From NCBI GenBank assembly GCA_021816165.1, contig JAKAYZ010000040.1:1-9077 (forward strand): 9,077 nucleotides of DNA, written 5' to 3'. The first letter of the stretch is position 1. Each line of letters opens with the position of its first letter. Below, one piece after another: positions 1-5,410 of the stretch. Below the pieces are notes generated by a model. The model made no database searches, had not been told where the DNA came from, and saw only the letters and a list, made by a program, of their open reading frames with translations. Origin of the DNA: Planctomycetota bacterium (GTDB lineage Bacteria > Planctomycetota > Phycisphaerae > WQYP01). The translations under genes were made by a program, and so were the position numbers.

Positions 1-1
1 C

Positions 2-715
2 ACCGGGGTTGCACCAGGAAGCCGATGCAACCGACCTGTGATGCGGCCGCCAATGATGGGCATCCGGTCCGGCACCGATGACGGGGAACATGGATACGCG
101 CAGACGTGCCGCCCCCATCGGTATCAGCGTGACCGTCTTTACCGGCTGCGAGGAAAGCACCGGACTTTCATGCAGTTTGCCAATCATGCCATATTTATTA
201 ATTTTCCAGGCCGGAATCTGCCGGGCCTTTACGCGCAGCTCAATGGGGACCGTCTTCTGTGTCCAAGGCTGCAATGGCACCGGGCCAGCCTTGCGTACCA
301 CCGTAAACGAGTGCGCCGGATTTTGCGAATTCAATATTAATCCGTAATTCCATGCTGAAGCTGGGTATACCGCCCAGTGCGGTAAAAGTGAAACACCCGG
401 ATACACCTTCCACTGTTCCTTTATCTTCAACGAAAATGCCAAGGGGCCGTAGCTGATGGAAACCGCGTTGCGGGCCTGCGGGTTGGTTGTCCAACGGTGC
501 ACGGTTATGTGCATCGGCAGGGTCAGGTCTACTCTGTCACCGTTATGCCATGCACGGTTGATGCGAATGTAGGAACACGGTGTTGCGTTAACGGATACCC
601 GCTTGCCGTTAATGCTAACACTTGCACCTCGGCACCAGTCCGGCACCCGGAGGTAAAGCGGGAACTTGATATGGTGGCTGCTGGAAAGGACAAACATGGC
701 GCTTTGACAGAAAGG
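2..715 (-). pseudogene. GH127 beta-L-arabinofuranosidase, C-terminal part beyond an in-frame TAG (runs off window)
   Basis: This is the same reading frame as the GH127 gene upstream, continuing for 238 codons after a TAG at 716-718 with no further stop up to the window edge. It reads as the beta-sandwich tail of the family: 'KFPLYLRVPDWCRGASVSING' shortly after the stop, then 'ISYGPLAFSLKI', 'YPASAWNYGLIL' and 'IPMGAARLRISMFPVIG'. Near the edge comes 'ASASWCNPG', which in relatives often leads into a discoidin-like tail. The first downstream ATG (697-695) has no purine-rich ribosome site, so separate translation is unlikely. I therefore read it as the cut-off end of one ancestral gene, not a second gene. 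If the TAG is a sequencing error, this and the next entry are a single CDS of at least 719 codons. Confidence 0.85.
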
Positions 716-2158
716 CTAACGGAAGGGCGCGACTATACTCACCTGCTCTCCGTGACCCACCTTGGCCGTCACGGTGGAATTGCTGTAGAAATTCGCCAGC
801 AAGCCGTCGTCACTGGTGGCCAGCCATACACTTTCATTGTAGTACGGCCACCCTTGACTGAAGTTGTGTTCACAGCAGCGATAAACTGGACCGGCACTGT
901 AGGAAAACATTGTTCCGCTGTCATCAATATCCGGATGCTTATTGCCGGGATCAAGCTGAATCTGATTCGGTGCGGTCAGATAGTGCAGCGCCTGCATATT
1001 GGCTGTGGCGGCCGCCGGCAGCATATTCATGGCCAGACGGTCGCAGCGATCGGCCCAAAACGGGTTACCTGATATACGGGTCAGAATTTCATCACTGAGC
1101 ATATTTTCCACGATGGCGCAGGTTTCAATCCCCTGCCGCGCACCAAAGTAGCCAAAGCGGGCATTTTCATCGGCACCATAGCCGCCACCCGCGACCTGAC
1201 CGTAAAGGCCGAACATGGCTTTCCAGTCGTTGCGCGTAGCCTGCAAATCGCGCCGATTATGAGAAAGTTCATAATATTCCGCCGGTTCGCGGAAACCCTC
1301 ACCAAAGTTCACCCCGTGATAGGAGGCAATACCCGCCGTCCAGTTGGCACTGTGCGCATTGATAACTTTCACAAGTTTCAGCAGAGACTTATCTCCGGTT
1401 CGGTTGTAAAGCCAGTAAATATCATGAATCCCTTCGCTCCAGCGCACCGCCCCCCAGCCCAGGTTGAATACTGTGGGCGGAAGCTTGGCAAGGTAATGAA
1501 AATAGCGCGTTTCCAGCGTCAATACTCGCTTGTCACCCGTATCGGTATAGTATTCCTGCAATACCTCCAGCATGATTTGGTTCGGCCATAGCGACGGCAG
1601 ACCATGGTGCGCCGTTTTAAGACGCAATGGCCCGAAATAGCCATCCGGCAATTGCGTAGACATGATGCCATGTATCCAATGCGCCGCGTCGGCCATCATC
1701 CGCTTGTTCCGCAGCAGATACGCCATGGGAACATACCCACGCAGCCAGTAGGGCAGTTCCTCCCAGCCATTAGCGCTCATGGAGCCGCGATGGGTCCACG
1801 CTGTTTTGTTGTAGTTGCACCAGTCGGCGGGGCCATCAACCACATCGCGACCGTTTTTTATCTGGTCCATGCGGCCTTCCATGCCGTGCGATTCGATCAC
1901 CAGCATGTGGTGCACCCATCCGTGAACATGGGCGGCGCCATATGGCAAACGCAGGACGGCCTCCGGCAGCAGGGGGGCACGGTTGCAGGGGTAATAGCTG
2001 TTGCGCTTCTGGGCGGGCATGTGTGACACATCACGTACCGCTGCCGCTGCTGCGCCGGTGGACAGAACGACTCCAGCCACCAGCAGCACAAAGACGGTAG
2101 AACTAAGCGAGCTTGTGTGCAGAATTCGTCGATGCAGTGTTTCTGATATAATCTTCAT
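716..2158 (-). CDS. GH127 family (DUF1680) beta-L-arabinofuranosidase, secreted, catalytic part ended by a premature TAG
   Basis: Family GH127 enzymes release beta-L-arabinofuranose with a cysteine nucleophile held by a zinc site. The 480 residues begin with a signal peptide (basic n-region, hydrophobic core at about 21-40 ending in a run of alanines), so the product should be exported by Sec. An (alpha/alpha)6-barrel region follows. The family's metal and catalytic signature is visible as E345-T-C347 ('GIETCAIVE') and the pair C428-C429 ('YRCCEHN'), matching the Glu/Cys/Cys-Cys set known from the characterised enzyme HypBA1. 'GGYGADENARFGYFGARQ' just before is also typical of the family. The start ATG has GAAGGGA about 9 bases upstream. 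Members normally continue into a beta-sandwich. Here the frame stops at TAG (716-718) but family sequence resumes directly after it. The shortened product keeps the active-site residues but lacks the C-terminal domain, so activity is doubtful. Arabinose-polymer degradation is inferred from family and from the neighbouring GH2 gene. Confidence 0.88.
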   Translation of the reverse strand: MKIISETLHRRILHTSSLSSTVFVLLVAGVVLSTGAAAAAVRDVSHMPAQKRNSYYPCNRAPLLPEAVLRLPYGAAHVHGWVHHMLVIESHGMEGRMDQIKNGRDVVDGPADWCNYNKTAWTHRGSMSANGWEELPYWLRGYVPMAYLLRNKRMMADAAHWIHGIMSTQLPDGYFGPLRLKTAHHGLPSLWPNQIMLEVLQEYYTDTGDKRVLTLETRYFHYLAKLPPTVFNLGWGAVRWSEGIHDIYWLYNRTGDKSLLKLVKVINAHSANWTAGIASYHGVNFGEGFREPAEYYELSHNRRDLQATRNDWKAMFGLYGQVAGGGYGADENARFGYFGARQGIETCAIVENMLSDEILTRISGNPFWADRCDRLAMNMLPAAATANMQALHYLTAPNQIQLDPGNKHPDIDDSGTMFSYSAGPVYRCCEHNFSQGWPYYNESVWLATSDDGLLANFYSNSTVTAKVGHGEQVSIVAPFR

Positions 2159-2472
2159 AAATGAAATTCCCTTCGTTCAATGGCAACGCCATTCCATGGC
2201 GACATGTATCCCGGCCATTTAAGTTACATTCTACACTATTTAACATTCTGCAACGAAAAATGCCAGCAAACTGGTAGCATGCGGGCGGATGCCATCACTG
2301 GCTTTGGCTTTAAGCCCGCCACTTGAAATGGGTGACGGGTCACCTGCGGGCTGGCAGATTATTTGGCAATCGCGGTGTCAAGAAGGTGAGCGTCAATGCG
2401 ATGCCCAGGCCGCCAAGCCAGTATATATTCCGGTTTGGTCGCAGGGCGCCAGTTTTCTGATGCAGCGCAGGC
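2159..2472. other. Leader and promoter region of the GH127 gene, no gene seen
   Basis: About 310 bases lie between the terminator of the PEP-CTERM gene and the GH127 start. No reading frame here looks like protein. Read on the minus strand, an AT-rich patch (2221-2260) holds two direct copies of AGAATGT with period 17 and a TAGAAT at 2233-2228 that could serve as a -10 box, but I find no convincing -35 at normal spacing. Nearer the gene, GCCAT-GGA-ATGGC-GTT-GCCATT (2200-2188 and 2193-2179 on the minus strand) can fold as either of two overlapping short hairpins just upstream of the ribosome site. Confidence 0.4.
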
Positions 2473-2510
2473 AAAAACGTGGGCTGGCCCTGCATTGGCG
2501 ACCAGCCCAC
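2473..2510 (-). terminator. Rho-independent terminator after the PA14/PEP-CTERM gene
   Basis: On the minus strand a perfect 9-bp stem, GTGGGCTGG/CCAGCCCAC (2510-2502 with 2487-2479), encloses a 14-base loop and is followed one base later by five T's (2477-2473). It lies about 60 bases beyond the stop of the PEP-CTERM gene and before the GH127 gene. It should therefore separate the two transcripts, giving GH127 its own promoter. The T-run is short, so termination may be incomplete. Confidence 0.65.
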
Positions 2511-2523
2511 GGTAAACACCCCT

Positions 2524-2555
2524 GGGAAGCCCATCGGCGATCACGATGGCTTCCC
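2524..2555 (-). other. Bulged 12-bp stem-loop just past the PEP-CTERM stop
   Basis: GGGAAGCC(C)ATCG pairs with CGATGGCTTCCC around a 7-base loop, with one bulged C. It starts 13 bases after the stop codon on the minus strand and lacks a T-run. By itself it is not a terminator. Ahead of the hairpin at 2473-2510 it could stabilise the mRNA 3' end or add to termination. Confidence 0.5.
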
Positions 2556-2568
2556 TGACAAACCAATT

Positions 2569-3453
2569 TCAGGCAATGGTCCGCCGCTTTCGCAGCAGCA
2601 GCAATCCCAAAGCGCCGACGCCACAAAGTCCCATGGATGCCGGCTCGGGAACCGCAGAATAGAAGGTGGGGGCTGAGACCCCGCCTGGGGGCGCGATAGA
2701 AAAGTTGAGGCCCTGTCCGCCGTAGCCCTGATAAAAAAATAACTCAAAGTTATAGAGACCGGGGCTTGAAAAAGTAACGTTATTCGTAGTCTCACCGCTT
2801 GGAAAACCCGTGTAGCCATTGGCGACGAGCGCCGTGCCGCTACCGACAGTTCCATTCCCACCGACGTACACTTCCGCCGCGTCATCGGCGCTGGTCATGG
2901 TAAAGGTATAGGTGCCCGCTGTGGCTATGTCGATATATCCCTGCTGATCCACGTTGTATGCAACTGGTTGCCCGGCCGAAAGTTTGTTAAGTGTGTATGC
3001 CGGATAATCTGGGTTCGCGGCTTGGATCACATTGCCCAGGGTAGTGATGTTTTGAGTTTCCGATGCGGTAGTGAAGGTCGTAGCCTTATTGTTGTTGGAA
3101 TCTGCAGCGGGAACAGTAAATGACCCCTTCGTCAGAAAGCTTTCCATATTCGCCAGTGTTTGAAGAGTGGGACCTCCCGTCGCCATGCCACCTTGATACG
3201 TGCTGTACCCGCCTCCACCGACGTAGCCGCCATTGGAGCCAGTGTCCGAGCCAAACGTTGGGACGTAATATTGCACCGTGGTGGTGAGGCCGGCTTGCGT
3301 CCCGGCCGGCGGGGTCATAAACGCTGGATTATTAAAACTTGCCGACCCGGATAAGGGGGTGTTGGTTGCCATGGCCGCCCCGGAAACGGTTAAAGCCGCT
3401 CCGCAGGCAACCGCAATGGCCATGCCCAAGGAATTTACTCTGCCGAATTTCAT
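2569..3453 (-). CDS. PEP-CTERM sorted exported protein with a PA14-like domain
   Basis: The 294-residue protein starts with a clear Sec signal peptide (hydrophobic to about residue 27, probable cut after 'AMA' at 27-29). A Gly/Ser/Thr/Asn-rich segment follows (30-145). Residues about 160-255 resemble the carbohydrate-binding PA14 fold: 'YIDIATAGTYTFTMTSADDA', a displayed short loop with 'VYVGG', then 'SPGLYNFELFFYQGYGG' and a final strand. It ends with the PEP-CTERM signal: 'VPEPAS' at 268-273, a hydrophobic helix to about 287, and 'RKRR'. Such tails are recognised by an exosortase, which is not encoded here. GGAGG (3464-3460) lies six bases before the ATG and fixes the start. The preceding PEP-CTERM gene ends 94 bases upstream with no terminator between, so co-transcription is likely. 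A surface or extracellular sugar-binding role is inferred; the ligand is unknown. Confidence 0.85.
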   Translation of the reverse strand: MKFGRVNSLGMAIAVACGAALTVSGAAMATNTPLSGSASFNNPAFMTPPAGTQAGLTTTVQYYVPTFGSDTGSNGGYVGGGGYSTYQGGMATGGPTLQTLANMESFLTKGSFTVPAADSNNNKATTFTTASETQNITTLGNVIQAANPDYPAYTLNKLSAGQPVAYNVDQQGYIDIATAGTYTFTMTSADDAAEVYVGGNGTVGSGTALVANGYTGFPSGETTNNVTFSSPGLYNFELFFYQGYGGQGLNFSIAPPGGVSAPTFYSAVPEPASMGLCGVGALGLLLLRKRRTIA

Positions 3454-3547
3454 AAGGAACCTCCAAAAAATGTAATATTCGCAGCGGTGTCACCTCGGCC
3501 GCACTGGCCGAAGAAAATGGCGCCGCAGCTTGCCCTTCGCTCATCAA

Positions 3548-4243
3548 TCAAAGCACGCGGTGCCTGCCCCTCCGCAGTAAAAGCAAACCAATGGCACCGC
3601 CAGAAAATAGCGCCAGTGACGCGGGTTCGGGGGCGGCAACGTATTGAAGGTTAGCGCCCATAAACTCTTTGAAGACGCCATTATTCAGAGTGGGATCCCC
3701 AGAAGTGGTCGTTGCATAGCGGTTTTCCACAAACGCGGCACCGCTAAAAGTGCCCGCCGCCGAACCATTGGAGTTGTAGGCGAAGGGCGTCCCGTAAGTA
3801 CCCGTGCCCGTCATCGCTTCAGAGATGATGTAACTTGTGTTTGCATTAAGAGTGGCTGTAAGCGGTGCGTACGCAAACCCTTGCGAATCAACGGTCGTCC
3901 CAATGGGAATCGTAACCGTATCCAGTGGTGTTGCGCTGGTGGTTGAGTAGATGTACCCGGTAAAGGCAACGTTGGTTACACCGCTTGTCACGTACGCCTG
4001 ATTTCCGGTTAGCGCGTTGTTTACAAAGGCACCGATGGCGGTAACAGAAAGCGGGCTGGCTCCTACCGTGATTTCATTTCCAATGTTGTAGGTCAGATTT
4101 GTATAAATCGCAGTCGGTTGGCCGGAACTAAAAGTGTAGAGGGTTGAGGCGGAGGCCGCCGCCGATGCTGCCAACAGCGACATCGCGGCTATAGCCGCAC
4201 TAGTGGCGATTCTGGCATTGAAACGAAACTTTATTCTTGGCAT
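3548..4243 (-). CDS. PEP-CTERM sorted exported protein, possibly DUF4082-like
   Basis: This 231-residue protein has a basic n-region (RIKFRFNAR), an alanine-rich hydrophobic stretch (12-30) and a likely signal cut after 'ASAS'. The mature part is a beta-rich, Thr/Ser/Asn-rich domain (34-200). Its pattern (an opening 'YTFSSGQPTAIYTNLTYNIG', 'GAFVNNAL', 'LTATLNANTSYIISEAM') loosely recalls DUF4082-type beta-sandwich modules; I hold that assignment lightly. The C-terminus is a standard PEP-CTERM tail: 'APEPASL' at 204-210, a hydrophobic helix to about 223 and 'RRGRHR'. AGGGAGA lies about 4-10 bases before the ATG. It is the first gene after the 1.17-kb gene-free stretch and has an 11-bp inverted repeat in its leader, so a promoter probably lies just upstream. 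It is followed closely by the PA14/PEP-CTERM gene. No enzymatic motif is visible. Confidence 0.82.
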   Translation of the reverse strand: MPRIKFRFNARIATSAAIAAMSLLAASAAASASTLYTFSSGQPTAIYTNLTYNIGNEITVGASPLSVTAIGAFVNNALTGNQAYVTSGVTNVAFTGYIYSTTSATPLDTVTIPIGTTVDSQGFAYAPLTATLNANTSYIISEAMTGTGTYGTPFAYNSNGSAAGTFSGAAFVENRYATTTSGDPTLNNGVFKEFMGANLQYVAAPEPASLALFSGGAIGLLLLRRGRHRVL

Positions 4244-4288
4244 ATTGTCTCCCTTTCAAGGATACGCTTTTAGTTTCCAGAGTTGCTT

Positions 4289-4340
4289 GTCGGCATCGAC
4301 AATATTCCAACTAGGAAACACCTCAAATCTCGATGCCGAC
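4289..4340 (-). promoter_or_regulatory. 11-bp inverted repeat in the leader of the PEP-CTERM gene
   Basis: GTCGGCATCGA (4289-4299) and TCGATGCCGAC (4330-4340) are perfect inverted copies 30 bases apart, 46 to 97 bases upstream of the PEP-CTERM start at 4243. The spacer holds its own short hairpin, TTCC-AACTA-GGAA (4305-4317). If transcribed this gives a stable stem-loop in the 5' leader. If not, it could be a pair of operator half-sites. No T-run follows on the minus strand, so it is not a plain terminator. Confidence 0.5.
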
Positions 4341-4475
4341 TAACTTGCGACTATCGGCCTGCGTAATGGGTTCCGGTCCACACACCCAATCGGATGCCAC
4401 ATAATCAAGAACAATCGTGGACTCGCTCGCTCCGCCTTAGCTTTAATTGCACACCCGACCTAAATGGTAATCTGT

Positions 4476-4491
4476 TTGCATATAAATGCAA
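4476..4491. promoter_or_regulatory. Candidate operator, perfect palindrome TTGCAT-N4-ATGCAA
   Basis: TTGCAT (4476-4481) and ATGCAA (4486-4491) are perfect inverted half-sites around ATAA in the AT-rich upstream region of the PEP-CTERM genes, about 235 bases before the start. A second site with the same TTGC-N8-GCAA layout lies at 4757-4772. The form suits a dimeric repressor or activator; no regulator gene is in view. Confidence 0.3.
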
Positions 4492-4725
4492 GTAAAATTT
4501 TTGATTATATGAGTTATAGGACGTTTGCTATTGGCTAACCGTTGTGATATGTTCCGTAAAATCGGCGTGGGAGAAGCTCCCGGGCGGGGCAGGCCATTAA
4601 ATTCACCGAGCACAGATGCAAAGTTATACCACTAAAGTTTCCCCTGATTCCGTAAAATTGCTGCTACATATCCTATATCAAATGGATGAGCCTGCTCCAC
4701 CGCTGATACGCGACCCGACCAAATA

Positions 4726-4749
4726 TGAACAATCTGGCCGGGATGTTCA
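4726..4749. promoter_or_regulatory. Inverted repeat TGAACA-N12-TGTTCA
   Basis: Two perfect 6-base half-sites are separated by 12 bases in the AT-rich gene-free region. The layout is that of a binding site for a dimeric regulator. There is no direct evidence of function, and a 6-base match of this kind can occur by chance. Confidence 0.2.
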
Positions 4750-4756
4750 AAATGTA

Positions 4757-4772
4757 TTGCTGTATGATGCAA
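4757..4772. promoter_or_regulatory. Candidate second operator, TTGC-N8-GCAA
   Basis: TTGCTGTATGATGCAA has the same length and outer bases as the palindrome at 4476-4491 (10 of 16 positions identical). It is less symmetric in its centre. It lies just beyond another inverted repeat, TGAACA-N12-TGTTCA, at 4726-4749. A regulatory role is inferred only from symmetry and repetition. Confidence 0.22.
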
Positions 4773-4940
4773 ATATATTCGATTTTTGCACGGTGGAAAA
4801 GACGGTACTGCAGTTAGTCTGGGGTAAGCGCCGTTTTTACTTGGGCACTTGGCTCCATGCATGATGGGGGTTTACCGGGCACGGTTGACGCAGGGCTTAA
4901 GTCGATCCCACAGGCGAGACTGCCCCTTCTGCAAAGCGAG

Positions 4941-5042
4941 TTCGGGATAAGCAGTCATGGTTAACGAATATTTCTGGCGATGTTTCAAGCAGCCAGCCGG
5001 CGAGCGGCCGGCGAAAAGGCTTATCCCGAATTCACGTTAACC
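4941..5042. repeat. Long palindromic element with interleaved inverted repeats
   Basis: TTCGGGATAAGC (4941-4952) pairs perfectly with GCTTATCCCGAA (5019-5030) across 66 bases. Inside is a GC-rich hairpin, GCCGGC-GAGCG-GCCGGC (4996-5012). A second pair, GGTTAACG (4959-4966) and CGTTAACC (5035-5042), crosses the first stem, giving the order expected of an H-type pseudoknot. ATCCCGAATTCA (5023-5034) is repeated exactly at 5157-5168. No coding potential is seen. Confidence 0.5.
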
Positions 5043-5049
5043 AAGGTGA

Positions 5050-5108
5050 CACAGGCATTCTTGCCTGTGATTTAGCTCGGAATACAGCGCCACAGACAGG
5101 AATGTCTG
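5050..5108. repeat. Pair of REP-like hairpins in opposite orientation
   Basis: The first hairpin is CACAGGCA-TTCT-TGCCTGTG (5050-5069) and the second is CAGACA-GGAA-TGTCTG (5093-5108). The reverse complement of 5091-5108 matches 5052-5069 at 15 of 18 positions. Two of the three differences are the two partners of one stem pair (A-T in one copy, G-C in the other), so pairing is kept; the third lies in the loop. This is the form of repetitive extragenic palindromes arranged as inverted twins. Similar 'GCAGACATTCCTGTCTG' motifs recur between genes in planctomycete genomes as far as I recall; I could not verify this. Confidence 0.55.
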
Positions 5109-5217
5109 CGCCACGATGAATTGAACAACTTAAATAAGCAAAGCCACGGATTCCCCATCCCGAATTCAAGTTTCTACAGGCGGCGTGCAGACATGGGCCA
5201 CCCCGTAACATGCGGCA

Positions 5218-5238
5218 GCCAACCGGGTGTCGGTTGGC
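5218..5238. other. 8-bp perfect stem-loop downstream of the GH2 gene
   Basis: GCCAACCG and CGGTTGGC pair around GGTGT. On the plus strand it is followed by GGC-AAAA-GCC overlapping its end and then five T's (5247-5251). On the minus strand, the direction of GH2 transcription, no T-run follows. It could be a weak plus-strand terminator or simply a structured part of the GH2 3' end. Confidence 0.35.
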
Positions 5239-5286
5239 AAAAGCCGTTTTTAGCGCGACGAAGAAATCTAAAAAACGTTGTGCAAC

Positions 5287-5325
5287 CGATTATCACAGCG
5301 ATAATCGCAAAGCGCGGCGATTATC
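5287..5325 (-). other. Three-copy alternating hairpin downstream of the GH2 gene
   Basis: CGATTATC (5287-5294), GATAATCGC (5300-5308) and GCGATTATC (5317-5325) alternate in orientation. The middle copy can pair with the left one (8 bp, loop of 5) or the right one (9 bp, loop of 8), but not both. It starts about 85 bases after the GH2 stop on the minus strand. A six-T run follows at 5275-5270, too far from the stem for a textbook terminator. Confidence 0.4.
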
Positions 5326-5410
5326 ACCCACTACGGTTACGAAATCGCTCCGGCAAGTCGGTTAATGGACAGCAAGAGCCACGGCCGTACCACCAAGCTC
5401 TATGCGCCGG

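Larger units (their letters stand above)
4244..5410. other. 1.17-kb gene-free region rich in palindromes
   Basis: No reading frame on either strand looks like a real protein. The best candidate, 82 codons at 4616-4864 on the plus strand, has no ribosome site and no recognisable motif. The part from about 4440 to 4800 is clearly more AT-rich than the flanking genes and probably carries the promoter for the downstream PEP-CTERM genes. The part from about 4940 to 5330 is a cluster of inverted repeats, itemised separately. No tRNA, rRNA or transposase remnant was seen. Confidence 0.6.

Noticed and set aside
240..494. 84-codon minus-strand reading frame as a separate small gene
   Set aside because: It is out of frame with the GH127 continuation, which reads family sequence across the same stretch.
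716..718. Reassigned TAG or TGA codon in this organism
   Set aside because: TGA ends the GH2 gene and two PEP-CTERM genes at natural C-termini, with non-protein sequence beyond. Only one TAG is seen, so reassignment is not supported.
2248..2266. Possible sigma-54 promoter (TGGCA...TTGCA) before GH127 on the minus strand
   Set aside because: The GG and GC elements are 11 bases apart where the family requires 10, and this spacing is strict.
3495..3511. Hairpin TCGGCC-GCACT-GGCCGA between the two PEP-CTERM genes as a terminator
   Set aside because: The stem is only 6 bp and no T-run follows on the minus strand. The genes may well be co-transcribed.
4616..4864. 82-codon plus-strand reading frame in the gene-free region
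   Set aside because: No Shine-Dalgarno before the ATG, no recognisable motif, opposite strand to every other gene, and its minus-strand counterpart is equally open. Probably chance in a stretch with few stops.
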